A stretch of DNA of 64,000 bases from CBDAQD01 sp965275905 (GCA_965275905.1 CBDHYJ010000059.1:1-64000), one strand, 5' to 3'. Numbered from the stretch's first letter, positions 37,739 to 46,357 are shown. Notes: generated by a model not told the origin, from the letters alone. Numbers and translations: made by a program.

Positions 37739-38941
37739 ATGCTGGGAACGCAGGCAAAGGGCGTGGGTGCGCGGGACGCTGCAATGGTGGCGAAGGTCGA
37801 GGCGCTGCTGGGCAAACATGGCGTTGCCCAGGCGTTCGCTCCGATCGAAGAAGCTTCCGGCCTTCCGAATGCCGCCTATTGGTCGCCCGAGTGGCTGGCG
37901 CTTGAGCAGGAACGCGTGTTTCGGCGCTCCTGGGTGTTTGCCGGTGCGGAGGCCGAGATCCCGGAAGCCGGCGACATGAAACCTGTCGAGATTGGCGGGG
38001 CGCCGCTGATTATTCTGAGGGATCGCGGGGGCACAGTACGCGGCTTTCACAACGTCTGCCGGCATCGCGGCGCAAAACTTCTCAACGAACCGTGCCGCAA
38101 GTCGTCGATAACGTGCCCCTATCACGCCTGGAACTATGGGCTGGACGGCAATCTCCGGGCGCGCCCGCACTTTCACGGCGCGGATCAGGTCGATCGTTTC
38201 GAGGACGGCGGCGGACCGCTGCTCGATCTGGTGTCTGTTCGCGTTGAGACCTGGAACGGCTGCATCTTCGCCAATGTCTCCGGCGATGCCGAACCGCTCG
38301 CCGACTGGCTGGCACCGCTGATCAAACGCACGACCTCTTATGATTTTTCCGCGATCCGCTGGGCAGGCAGGCTCGAATTTGAGGTGAAGGCGAACTGGAA
38401 GCTGGTCTACGAGAACTACATGGAGGGCTACCACGTCTTCGCCGTCCATCCGAGGCTGCTCAAGTTTGCACCCATGAACGTGCGCTGGTCAGGCGAATGG
38501 GACGGCCATGTTTTCTACAACGACTATGTGTTTCCGGAGATGGAGAAGGGGCGAGGAGAGGGACTGCCCCATTATCCCGGCCTCCCGGAGGAAGACGCGC
38601 AACGCGGCCTCTGGTTCCTGTGCTTTCCGCACTTTGCGGCAGAAGTCTTTCCCGACCAGTTCACGCTGCTGGTCTCCTATCCGGAAGCGCCCGACCGGAC
38701 GCGCGAAGAGCTTCACGTCTTCCTCGTCGGCGATGCGGCCACGGCCGCAGAGTTTGAAAAGGAGCGCGAGGCGGTGATCGCCATGTGGGACGATCTCAAC
38801 CGCGAGGATCTCGGCATGCTGGAGCTTCTGCAGCAGGGCCGGCGTTCGCCGGCCTATGACGGCGGACGCCTGTCACCCCACTGGGAGGGGCCGACACATG
38901 ATTTCGGCCGCCGCATCATCGAAAAGATCATTGCTGCATGA
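37739..38941 (+). CDS. Rieske non-heme iron oxygenase alpha subunit (quaternary-amine type, locus A)
   Basis: 400 residues. Rieske cluster ligands Cys107, His109 (CRHRGA), Cys126 and His129 (CPYHAW). The catalytic domain has NYMEGYHVFAVHP: His232 and His237 are iron ligands and Glu229 takes the bridging position that is Asp in most aromatic oxygenases; Glu is found in carnitine and stachydrine monooxygenases. This points to N- or S-methyl onium substrates rather than aromatics. The stop overlaps the M24-family gene by ATGA. The start is uncertain: no ribosome site at 37739, with an alternative ATG at 37784. No reductase is encoded nearby. Confidence 0.9.
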   Translation: MLGTQAKGVGARDAAMVAKVEALLGKHGVAQAFAPIEEASGLPNAAYWSPEWLALEQERVFRRSWVFAGAEAEIPEAGDMKPVEIGGAPLIILRDRGGTVRGFHNVCRHRGAKLLNEPCRKSSITCPYHAWNYGLDGNLRARPHFHGADQVDRFEDGGGPLLDLVSVRVETWNGCIFANVSGDAEPLADWLAPLIKRTTSYDFSAIRWAGRLEFEVKANWKLVYENYMEGYHVFAVHPRLLKFAPMNVRWSGEWDGHVFYNDYVFPEMEKGRGEGLPHYPGLPEEDAQRGLWFLCFPHFAAEVFPDQFTLLVSYPEAPDRTREELHVFLVGDAATAAEFEKEREAVIAMWDDLNREDLGMLELLQQGRRSPAYDGGRLSPHWEGPTHDFGRRIIEKIIAA

Positions 38942-40170
38942 CGGACCTGTCTCCAGATCGCATGGTTCTCGATGACACGTGGAGCGATCTGCGCCGTCAC
39001 CGCGACATGCCGGAAATCGATTTCGACCGCATGCACGACTACCGTCTCGGTCGGCTCAAGGACGCCCTCAGAAAGTCGGGCGCCGCCGTCTGCATCCTCG
39101 TCAATCCCATAAGCCTGCGTTACGCCGTGGACTACCGGAACTATGCCCTGTTCCAGTCGCACATCCCCACCACCTATCTGTTCGTGCCGGTTGAGGGGCC
39201 GCTTGTCATCCACGGCGCGTACGATCCGTCACCTGCCGTCGGCGATGTGCGGCACGGCCGGGCCATTTCCTATTTTGACGGCGGCCCCGAGCTTGCAGAA
39301 CACGCCCGCCTGCTGGCCGACGACGTTGTCAATTACCTGAGCGAACTCGGCACCGACAATCGCCGCATCGCGATCGAGTACGTCAATCCGAGCATCACCC
39401 AGGCCCTCATGCAGCGGGGCCTGGAGGTCATTGACGGCGTCAACGTCGCGGAGGAAGCGCGTGTCATCAAGTCCGAAGACGAGATCGCCTGCATCCGCTG
39501 GGCGGCGGCCGTCGCCGAACTCGGCATTACGAAGATGACCGAGGCGATCCGGCCCGGCGTCTCCGAGGTCCAGCTCTGGGCGCTGCTCAACTATGCCAAC
39601 CTCGCCAACAACGGCGACTGGCATGACGGCCGGATGCTGGCGTCCGGTCCGCGCATCAATCCGTGGTGTCAGGAAGCCTCCGAGCGGCGCGTCGAGGCGG
39701 GCGACCTCGTGGGTTTCGATACGGACATGATCGGCCCCCACGGGTATTTCGCGGATATCTCCCGCACCGTCTTCTGCGGTCCCGGGCGCCCGACCCGGCG
39801 CCAGAAGGAGCTGTTCCGGCATGCGCTCGACGAAGTCGAGTACAACATGACGCTGGTCAGGCCAGGCATCACGCTCACGGAATTCCAGGAGCGCGCCTAC
39901 CGGCAGCGCGAGGAGTTTCACGAAAACGCGTATTCCTGCGTCATCCACGGCGTCGGCATGTGCGACGAGTACCCGCGGGTGAACCAGCCGTTCCGCGGTC
40001 CCACGCCCTACGAAGGCACGCTCGAGGCCGGCATGGTGATCTGCGTGGAGAGTTATTGCGGCGCAGTCGGCGAACGCGACGGCGTCAAGCTCGAGCAGCA
40101 GGTGCTGATCACCGGCGATGGCTGCGAGTTGCTATCACCGGTCCCGTTCGACGAGCAGCTGCTGGATTGA
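38938..40170 (+). CDS. M24-family enzyme, DddP-like (candidate DMSP lyase)
   Basis: 410 residues with a creatinase-like N-terminal domain and a pita-bread M24 domain. FDTDMIGPHGYFADISRT gives Asp261, Asp263 and Asp273; His337, Glu371 and Glu386 follow. The spacing reproduces, within one residue, the ligand set I recall for the DMSP lyase DddP (D295, D297, D307, H371, E406, E421), and HGVGMCDEYP keeps the Asp (343) at the place of DddP's proposed base D377. DddP cleaves dimethylsulfoniopropionate to DMS and acrylate. It is shorter than typical DddP. Creatinase lacks these metal ligands, so that alternative is weaker. Coupling to a Rieske oxygenase is unusual, so a related betaine-like substrate remains possible. 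Confidence 0.65.
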   Translation: MTDLSPDRMVLDDTWSDLRRHRDMPEIDFDRMHDYRLGRLKDALRKSGAAVCILVNPISLRYAVDYRNYALFQSHIPTTYLFVPVEGPLVIHGAYDPSPAVGDVRHGRAISYFDGGPELAEHARLLADDVVNYLSELGTDNRRIAIEYVNPSITQALMQRGLEVIDGVNVAEEARVIKSEDEIACIRWAAAVAELGITKMTEAIRPGVSEVQLWALLNYANLANNGDWHDGRMLASGPRINPWCQEASERRVEAGDLVGFDTDMIGPHGYFADISRTVFCGPGRPTRRQKELFRHALDEVEYNMTLVRPGITLTEFQERAYRQREEFHENAYSCVIHGVGMCDEYPRVNQPFRGPTPYEGTLEAGMVICVESYCGAVGERDGVKLEQQVLITGDGCELLSPVPFDEQLLD

Positions 40171-40194
40171 GGGGCGGTCGCGTCAATTCGACGA

Positions 40195-40500
40195 AAATGT
40201 CATCCTTGGCCGGGGCGAAGGCAAGGCCGAGGACCCATTGGCGGATGCTTCAGATCGAAGGTCGGATAAATGGGTTCCGGGTCAGGCCCGGAAAACGCCC
40301 TCGTTTCCTGGACTTGATCCAGGACCCATTGGCAGTTGCTGCGGAATGCTGATGGGATAAAGGGAGCCCGGGAAACGGAGCCGCGTTTCCCGGATGCGAT
40401 GCGGTACGCAACGTTGCGGCGCAGATCCGGGATCGTTCCACGTTCCGTACGGTATCGGTAACCACCCCGGAATTCGCGCGCGCTCGTCCGGGGGCCGCCG
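40195..40500. repeat. Repeat-filled intergenic region
   Basis: A 336-base gap with no convincing gene. It carries two palindromic units with 5-base loops, TTCCGGG/CCCGGAA (40275-40293) and TCCTGGA/TCCAGGA (40306-40324), the phrase GACCCATTGGC twice (near 40240 and 40323), and a roughly 120-base element (about 40373-40500) that recurs in degenerate form at 41989-42105, with CCGGGATCGTTCCAC identical in both. Confidence 0.7.
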
Positions 40501-40505
40501 GCCGC

Positions 40506-41114
40506 CTACTTCTTCTTCGTCAGGTCGATTGCCGGATAGGTGAAGGTCGGCACTGTCGGCTTGACCGGCGGCGGCTTGTGCTGGTGCGTACCCGAGGCCG
40601 ACTTGCTCCATTGGCCGGTGGCCGGATTGATGATGTAGGTTTCCGTGCGGCCGCTGGAATAGTACCGCTTGCGCAGGATATTGCCCTTGTTGCGCGAGTC
40701 GAACTGCTTGAACGCGCCGGCCAGCCTGATGCGGCGCGGTTCCGCATGCGCCGCGCCGATGATCGAGGGGGCGCTGGCCAGTTTCGTCATGGGCGAATGG
40801 AACCACTGGCTGCTGTCGCCGTAGCGCACGAAGATGTCGCCGCCATTGTGCACCTCAAGCTCCATGTTGACGGTGCCCAGTTTCGTCTTGATGGGGATTT
40901 CGCCGCGATGCAGCGGGTTCTTGCCGAAATGCTTCTCAAACAGAACGACGTTGATCTTTTCGGCTTCGGATTTCGGCAGTTTCCGGATTTCCGCGATGAT
41001 GTCGGCCCCGGCATTGATCAGCGCGGGCACGACAATCAGTATGCCGGTGACGCCCGCGATCCACGATGTAACCTTCCCGAAACCGCTGTTTTGGGGAGTC
41101 GATTCCACAGTCAT
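40506..41114 (-). CDS. Hypothetical protein with N-terminal membrane helix
   Basis: 202 residues. One predicted transmembrane segment at about 17-38 (TSWIAGVTGILIVVPALINAGADII), a lysine- and proline-rich C-terminus (HKPPPVKPTVPTFTYP...KKK), and a middle part with beta-like segments (GTVNMELEVHNGGDIFVRYGDSSQWF). A strong GGGAGGAG ribosome site precedes the start. No family recognised; it sits in the repeat-rich accessory stretch. Confidence 0.6.
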   Translation of the reverse strand: MTVESTPQNSGFGKVTSWIAGVTGILIVVPALINAGADIIAEIRKLPKSEAEKINVVLFEKHFGKNPLHRGEIPIKTKLGTVNMELEVHNGGDIFVRYGDSSQWFHSPMTKLASAPSIIGAAHAEPRRIRLAGAFKQFDSRNKGNILRKRYYSSGRTETYIINPATGQWSKSASGTHQHKPPPVKPTVPTFTYPAIDLTKKK

Positions 41115-41318
41115 TAGCTCCTCCCAGCTTGGCTATTGTGGGTCTGGCACTGTGCAGGAGAGCAGCAACTCAGGGTGTTGTCTGTGGGATTCATCACAAC
41201 TCCCGGTATGCGGGGACGGGCGGTGAGGGCCCGCCTGGATCCCGGCCGGCATTTGCTGAATGCCTGGTGACGCCATACCCTCGCACGTGGGGGTGTTCCA
41301 AACCGGCGCGAGGCAATC

Positions 41319-41969
41319 ATGCACGGCTATCCCACGGAACTGGAGATCAGGCCCAACGACTGGCCGCACGGCTTCAAGGACGATGCGCCCGGGAATGAGA
41401 AGCACTTTCTGTCGCGCGGATTCCTGATGGGGGCTCCGGCGGTGATATTCCCCTATCGCGGCATGGCGTCTGACGACTACTACGGCGCGGAAGAGCAGAC
41501 AGCGGACCCGATCACGAACGCCCCGCTTCAGGATCCCGGCGGCGGAACCATCTATTTCGAGACCACGGACAAGGAACAGCTTGAAGCCATCTTTGCGGCA
41601 ACGGCCGGACATACGCGCAACAACCGGTTTGCGGCCTTCGCGTTCCAGGCGAGCGATCCCGTCACCGAGCGCTATCTCGACCAGATGCGCATCGTCACCA
41701 ACGCCGCGCTCTCGGGCGTGTTCGACGTCAATGAGGATGACCTGCCGGAAGAGCAGGCACTGACCGTCGGCGAGGCGTTGACCGGCTTCGTCGCTGCACA
41801 GGAAAACAAATGGAGCGAACCGGGCGAGACATTCCCGCGGCGTCTCGAGGGCTCCGCGGGCGGTGATGGCGACTGGGCCAAGGAAGCGCTCGCCTTCGGC
41901 TTCCATGTCGAGAACCGCTACTGGGGAGTCTGCCGCATCTGGAGCCGGCCCTGGCTGGTGACGAAGTAG
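41319..41969 (+). CDS. Hypothetical protein (216 residues)
   Basis: Soluble, acidic, no signal peptide, beginning MHGYPTELEIRPNDWPHGFKDDAP. I do not recognise a family. Its last ten codons (SRPWLVTK and stop) fall within a 30-bp segment that is repeated exactly at 43409-43438, beyond the next gene, which suggests duplication of this gene's end or loss of a tandem paralogue. GCGAGG precedes the ATG. Confidence 0.62.
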   Translation: MHGYPTELEIRPNDWPHGFKDDAPGNEKHFLSRGFLMGAPAVIFPYRGMASDDYYGAEEQTADPITNAPLQDPGGGTIYFETTDKEQLEAIFAATAGHTRNNRFAAFAFQASDPVTERYLDQMRIVTNAALSGVFDVNEDDLPEEQALTVGEALTGFVAAQENKWSEPGETFPRRLEGSAGGDGDWAKEALAFGFHVENRYWGVCRIWSRPWLVTK

Positions 41970-42307
41970 GGTGCCCCGACACAGTATTGTGTTTCCCGGG
42001 TGCTGCGCAGCACGCAGTGATGCGCTGCTAAACCGGGATCGTTCCACATCGAAGCCTGAGTTCGCCACGGCCCCGGATCTCTAACGCGCTCGTGCGGGGA
42101 GCGGCCAGATCCCGAAGGCACGAGATTTTCGTGAAAAAGCTGCGTCCGACATTTTCGACAACAAGTGTCGCCTATCCGCCACAACGATTTGAAGTGCGTT
42201 AGTAATTGCGAAAGATAATTGTCGAATATTTGTGAATCTGATGTAAATGACAAGTTTTCGGTCTGCGGGCTCTGCAAAATGTTTTTGAAGCAGGAGCATT
42301 GTTCGCC
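41970..42307. other. Intergenic stretch with repeat element and AT-rich promoter region
   Basis: The first part (about 41989-42105) is the second copy of the 120-base intergenic element also seen at 40373-40500. The rest (about 42120-42300) is distinctly richer in A and T than the surroundings and probably carries the promoter of the outer-membrane protein gene. No gene seen. Confidence 0.5.
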
Positions 42308-43345
42308 ATGTCCAGCCACACCTTCCTGTTTGGGGCCGGCCTTGTCGCCGGAGTAGCGCTCGCAACCTCCGTGATGCCTGCCGAGGCACATGACCTCGCC
42401 GATATGCCCGGCGTATCGATGTCCGTCGAGGGCCTTTTCCTTTGGCGCGATGATCCGGGTGGGACCACCTATGCACGCCCGTCTTCGGGACAGGGGTTCG
42501 TTGCGAAAGGATCCGATTTCGACCCCGATGCCGCTGCAGGCGTCCGGGCCATGATTGAATTTCCGGCCGCATCCCTGACCGGGGAATCTGACGGGAAGAT
42601 CCAGATCGGCGGCTTTTTTGCCGGAGATTTCAGCGACCGGATCAGTTTTACCGATCCCGATGAAAACACGGACACGGCCTATTCCAGCGATCTTGGGGGC
42701 ATAGTCAGTGCTGGGAACAACGACGAAGATGCCAGGGAAATAGCGGATCTTCGGATGAGGCTTGATACCCGTCTGGCCGGTGGCGAGATCAATTTCGCCC
42801 AAAATCCGGGCGCCCTCGCCAATATCGGCGGCGGACTGCGCGCCCTGATCGGTGCCCGGTACATCTACCTCGGTGAGCAACTCAACGGTACGGTTTTTGA
42901 CGATACCATCGGGACTGAATATGACAATCATGAGATAGATATCGATGCCGAAAACCATCTCGTCGGTGCGCAGATCGGCTTCGAAACCAACCATCACATC
43001 GGCTCCGGCATCACTATCGGTGGCCGTCTGGTCGGCGGCCTGTTCGCCAACTTCATCACCCGCGACCGTCGCCTTGTTGACGTCAACACTCCCGCCAACC
43101 GTGTTGAAGATACGAAGAGCAAGACGGGCTTTTCGCAGATGGTGGAGTTTTCTCCCAAGATCGGATTTGCCCTCACGGAGAACATCAACCTGACGTTCGG
43201 CGGCATGGTGCTCTGGCTGAACGATGTCAGCGACGCCTCGGCTTACTGGAGCAACATGCTCAACGCCGGAGACCGCAAGATCCGCGACAACGAGAGCGTC
43301 TTGTTCTACGGCGCGACCGCGGGCCTGATGATCAACCTGAACTGA
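42308..43345 (+). CDS. Putative outer-membrane beta-barrel protein
   Basis: 345 residues. Signal peptide ends at about ...VMPAEAHDL. Alternating hydrophobic strands, glycine-rich turns (GGGLRALIGARYIYLGEQL, GITIGGRLVGGLFANF, GFALTENINLTFGGMVLWL) and a terminal strand ending in LMINLN support a barrel, resembling BBP7-like porins. The ATG at 42308 has AGGAG 11 bases upstream; a TTG at 42299 lies too close. It has its own AT-rich promoter region and terminator hairpin, and is bracketed by a 30-bp direct repeat. Cargo unknown. Confidence 0.72.
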   Translation: MSSHTFLFGAGLVAGVALATSVMPAEAHDLADMPGVSMSVEGLFLWRDDPGGTTYARPSSGQGFVAKGSDFDPDAAAGVRAMIEFPAASLTGESDGKIQIGGFFAGDFSDRISFTDPDENTDTAYSSDLGGIVSAGNNDEDAREIADLRMRLDTRLAGGEINFAQNPGALANIGGGLRALIGARYIYLGEQLNGTVFDDTIGTEYDNHEIDIDAENHLVGAQIGFETNHHIGSGITIGGRLVGGLFANFITRDRRLVDVNTPANRVEDTKSKTGFSQMVEFSPKIGFALTENINLTFGGMVLWLNDVSDASAYWSNMLNAGDRKIRDNESVLFYGATAGLMINLN

Positions 43346-43368
43346 TCGGTCCAGGCGGCCGGTTCAGC

Positions 43369-43408
43369 GCCTCCTGCCGGTGCGCCTGGCAGGAGGCTGC
43401 CGTATTTT
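43369..43408 (+). terminator. Rho-independent-type terminator
   Basis: Perfect 10-bp stem GCCTCCTGCC (43369-43378) and GGCAGGAGGC (43388-43397) with a 9-base loop, followed by a short T-rich tail ending TATTTT. It lies 24 bases after the outer-membrane protein stop. Confidence 0.7.
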
Positions 43409-43438
43409 GAGCCGGCCCTGGCTGGTGACGAAGTAGGG
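43409..43438 (+). repeat. 30-bp copy of the 3' end of the 41319-41969 gene
   Basis: Identical to 41942-41971, including codons for SRPWLVTK and the stop. Upstream of it, 13 of 17 further bases also match and would encode GCRI as in the intact gene (GVCRI), though part of this overlaps the terminator. Interpreted as a gene remnant or a recombination duplication bracketing about 1.44 kb that holds the outer-membrane protein gene. Confidence 0.75.
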
Positions 43439-43457
43439 CATCGAATCTACCGGTGTC

Positions 43458-43524
43458 ATGCTCGTGCTCGACACGAGCATCTGATCGCAGGACAGTAGAC
43501 CCTCGGGTCAAGCCCGAGGGTGAC
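43458..43524. repeat. Two palindromic intergenic repeat units
   Basis: Unit 1: ATGCTCGTG and CACGAGCAT around a 5-base loop (43458-43480). Unit 2: stem CCCTCGGG/CCCGAGGG with loop TCAAG (43500-43520). The 29 bases 43496-43524 are identical to 46331-46359. Same design (short GC stem, 5-base loop) as units at 40275, 40306 and 63141. Confidence 0.8.
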
Positions 43525-43559
43525 AGTTTAATCGAAGCTACGACGTATCAGGATAACCA

Positions 43560-44447
43560 CTAACCCTCGATCACCCCGACCGTCTTCTCCGGCTTCATGG
43601 CGCCGAGCCCGTCGGCGTCCGTGACGGACACGCAGATGCTGGCGAGCGTGCGTTCTTCCTCGTAGGGCCACGGCGTGCCGCGATGGAGCGTCGCCCGTTC
43701 ATCCCAGATCAGCACGTCGCCGACCCGCCACTTATGGGCGTAAACGTGTTCGGGCAATGTTGCCTCTTCGATCAGCGTGTCGATCAGCGCTTCGCCCTCG
43801 GCTTGCGGAATGCCGTCGATACCGTAGGCGTGCGAAGCCAGATAGAGCGCGTCTTCCCCGGTGACCGGATTGCGCCACAGGGCATACCAGGCCTGATCCG
43901 GCCACCTGGCAAAGAGATCGTGTTCCGCGAGTGCGGGATCGATCTTGGCGCGGGAATGCGCGTAGCGGTGCCATACGACCGCATCCTTCACGCGCGCTTT
44001 CATTTCGTCCGGGAGACGCCGCCACGCGGCCCTCGTCGATACCAGTTCCGTTTCGCCGCCCTGCGACGGCAGCACACGTGCGGTGATGATGTTGGCGAGC
44101 GCAGGCACCGGCAGAAACGTGCTGTCCGTATGCCAAAGCTGGTTCGCCTTCAGGTTCAGCAACTGGTCGTCCGAGGCTCTGCCTAGCGCATTATGGGCCT
44201 GGCGGTTGGAAACCTTCGGCACGACAAATGCACCGTCGGCGGTGTCCTTGCGGTCTTCCACGGGACCGAACATGCGCCCGAGCCTGACGATGTCCGCATC
44301 ATCCAAAGACTGGCCGCGGAACAGCAGCAGCGAAAACCGTTCGAACAGGTCGCGAACGCCGGGGTAGCCCTCATCCGGCGAGATTTTCGTGAGATCGACG
44401 CCTGTGACTTCGACTCCGAAATCGGCATGGAGCGGATGCGTGTCCAT
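43560..44447 (-). CDS. TauD/TfdA-family Fe(II)/2-oxoglutarate dioxygenase
   Basis: About 295 residues. The facial triad starts with LWHTDSTF (His106 and Asp108 from this start) and ends at the distal His in DERATLHRGTPWPYEEERTL, where the Arg binding 2-oxoglutarate also lies. PLHADFGVEVTGVDLTKI is the typical N-terminus. Closest in style to TfdA-like enzymes and small-molecule hydroxylases. ATG 44447 has AGAGG 8 bases upstream; an ATG at 44465 is possible. It lies 54 bases after the ferritin-like gene on the same strand, likely cotranscribed. Substrate unknown; hydroxylation of a proline betaine or sulfonate would fit the neighbourhood. Confidence 0.87.
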   Translation of the reverse strand: MDTHPLHADFGVEVTGVDLTKISPDEGYPGVRDLFERFSLLLFRGQSLDDADIVRLGRMFGPVEDRKDTADGAFVVPKVSNRQAHNALGRASDDQLLNLKANQLWHTDSTFLPVPALANIITARVLPSQGGETELVSTRAAWRRLPDEMKARVKDAVVWHRYAHSRAKIDPALAEHDLFARWPDQAWYALWRNPVTGEDALYLASHAYGIDGIPQAEGEALIDTLIEEATLPEHVYAHKWRVGDVLIWDERATLHRGTPWPYEEERTLASICVSVTDADGLGAMKPEKTVGVIEG

Positions 44448-44501
44448 TGGGTTTGCCTCTGTCATCCCGGCGTGCCTGCGCACCGTCAATAAGTGCGATT
44501 A

Positions 44502-45485
44502 CTATGCCGAAACCGGAGCAGCCTTGTCACCATCCCGGACATACGCCCTGAGCACACGTTCGAAATCACGGCACGGATTGTGGATCTGCGGCAGGGCGTG
44601 ACCCTCATCGGACCGGCTCAGTGCCCAGAAATATGCCGCGATGGATCGCCGCACCGGGCCGAACTCGGAGCCGCTCAGCGCTTCGGTCGCGCGGTCGGCC
44701 GCAGCGTGAATCTGTTCGGCGAGAAGCCTGTCCGCCATCATCGCCTCGCAAGATGCGCTTCGGATACAGGGCAAGGGCACGTCTCCCGACCGCGCTGCCG
44801 CTTCGGGCGCTGGTGCCTGATTCCGCGCGGCGAGATGGTTGGTCATGTCGGTGACGAGCATCATGGCCGAACTGCTGGTCGCCCAGGCGGCATCGGCAAG
44901 CTCTCTTCGGCGGCCATGCCAGTGGACGAACGCGTGCACCAGGCCCTGCGTGATGGCAACCAGGAGATGCGCGAAAATCAGGTCGACATGGTCCTGCGCG
45001 TCTCCGGACAGCATGGACGCGCGCCTGCCCGGGCCGCGGGCGGCCTTGGTCTGCCGCTCCAGCCAGTCGCCGTACCTGGCCCGCGCGTTCAGCGGGTCAT
45101 GAACCAGGTGTTTGGCGGCGAAGTCGGCGCCGCCGATATGGTTGCGGCCCGCGCGCAGCGCGTCGGTGAGCCTGCGCTCGACCCGGATTTCCGCCGCAAT
45201 GATCTCGTCCGGAGTACCGCCGGGCTTTGGCATATGCGTGACGAAACATCCGGAATCCAGCGCCAGGGCCGGGGCGGTGCCGTCGGCGACAAGCAGGTCC
45301 ACCAGGCGCATGGCATTCGGCAGGTCGACTTCGTCCGCCGCCGTGATCGCGGCCGCGAGATCGTCGTCGCCCCAGACCTTGAGCATGAGAACGTGGATGA
45401 AATGCTGTTGCACGGCCTCGAGTTCGACGCGCAGGATTGCCTCAAGCCGGCGGCGTGTTGCGGGGTCCATTGTGCTTGTTGTCAT
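44502..45485 (-). CDS. Ferritin-like fold protein with degenerate diiron site
   Basis: 327 residues. Residues about 13-150 align by eye with bacterioferritin: ILRVELEAVQQHFIHVLMLKVWG with its Glu, DEVDLPNAMRLVDLLVADGTAPAL, IIAAEIRVERRLTDAL (Glu99) and GDWLERQ. The His after the second Glu is Asn here, and the EExH segment before DWLE is replaced by residues without ligands, so the iron site looks incomplete. The second half (about 155-327) is also helical and unfamiliar (DHVDLIFAHLLVAITQGLVHAFVHWHG). Probably cotranscribed with the dioxygenase gene. Function unknown. Confidence 0.6.
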   Translation of the reverse strand: MTTSTMDPATRRRLEAILRVELEAVQQHFIHVLMLKVWGDDDLAAAITAADEVDLPNAMRLVDLLVADGTAPALALDSGCFVTHMPKPGGTPDEIIAAEIRVERRLTDALRAGRNHIGGADFAAKHLVHDPLNARARYGDWLERQTKAARGPGRRASMLSGDAQDHVDLIFAHLLVAITQGLVHAFVHWHGRRRELADAAWATSSSAMMLVTDMTNHLAARNQAPAPEAAARSGDVPLPCIRSASCEAMMADRLLAEQIHAAADRATEALSGSEFGPVRRSIAAYFWALSRSDEGHALPQIHNPCRDFERVLRAYVRDGDKAAPVSA

Positions 45486-45691
45486 TATCGGCCGCTCCGT
45501 CTTTACGCTGACTGACCGGGGTGTCCGGGCAGTGCCGCTTTTGCAGTTTACGACGCCTCTCCTGACAGCCTGTTGTCAGGGGGGCTGACGGTTCGGCCGC
45601 TGGTTCCCGCATATGCCATTGCCATCGGACCGCCGCGCATGCACCTTGCGCCAGTGTCAGGTATGCACTGATTGGGGCCGGAGCAAGAGCA

Positions 45692-46357
45692 ATGGAGACG
45701 ATTTCCGTACAATGTCGTGGCGGACGCATGTTTGACTTCGTTTCCGGGCGGACGGCACTGCTTGTCATCGACATGCAACGGGAGTTTTTCACCGACGAGG
45801 CCGGTCCCTGCGTGGATGAAATGCGCGCCATCATACCGCGCGCACAAAGGCTTCTGGAGACGGCCCGGACGCTCGGATGCCGCGTCATTCATACCCGTGA
45901 GAGCTATCAGCCGGACCTGAGCGACGTCTCAGCCTATCGCCGCTCCCTCGGTTATGTCGGGCGGGAGGAAGCGCTCGGGCGATTTTGCATCCTCGGCGAG
46001 CCGGGTCATGAGTTCGTGGAGGCGGTCCGGCCGGCCGCCGGCGAACCGGTGATCGACAAGGCGAGTTTCGGTGCATTCTATCAAACGGACCTGCATGATC
46101 GATTGCAGACGGCGGGTGTCGATCATCTGATCCTGTGCGGGGTCACAACCCAGTGCTGCGTGCATTCCACCCTGCGCGAGGCGGTGGACCGGGGGTACTG
46201 GTGCCTGACCGTCGCGGATTGCTGCGCGGCGACCGAGCCGGGGCTGCACGAGGCGGCCCTGAGCCTGATCGCCGGCGAGGGGCATCTGTTCGGCTGGGTG
46301 TGCGATCTCGAGGACGTGCAGCGGAGCGGCAGACCCTCGGGTCAAGCCCGAGGGTGA
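45692..46357 (+). CDS. Isochorismatase-family cysteine hydrolase (biuret hydrolase-like)
   Basis: 221 residues. Catalytic triad Asp27 (LLVIDMQREFF), Lys123 (VIDKASFGAF) and Cys156 (GVTTQCCVHST). The paired Cys and the CVHSTLREAVDRGY segment resemble biuret and ureidoacrylate amidohydrolases. ATG 45692 is used here; ATG 45728 is an alternative. The last eight residues (RPSGQARG) and the stop are encoded by a palindromic intergenic repeat, so the native C-terminus has probably been replaced. Nearby genes point to nitrogen-containing osmolyte catabolism, but the amide substrate is unknown. Confidence 0.87.
   Translation: METISVQCRGGRMFDFVSGRTALLVIDMQREFFTDEAGPCVDEMRAIIPRAQRLLETARTLGCRVIHTRESYQPDLSDVSAYRRSLGYVGREEALGRFCILGEPGHEFVEAVRPAAGEPVIDKASFGAFYQTDLHDRLQTAGVDHLILCGVTTQCCVHSTLREAVDRGYWCLTVADCCAATEPGLHEAALSLIAGEGHLFGWVCDLEDVQRSGRPSGQARG

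Noticed and set aside
38938..40170. Creatinase as identity of the M24 protein
   Set aside because: Tempting next to a sarcosine-dehydrogenase-like gene, but creatinase lacks the metal ligands that are all present here, and the DddP-type residues fit better.
40506..46357. Prophage or genomic island with integrase
   Set aside because: Accessory character and repeats are clear, but no integrase, transposase, phage gene or tRNA was found.
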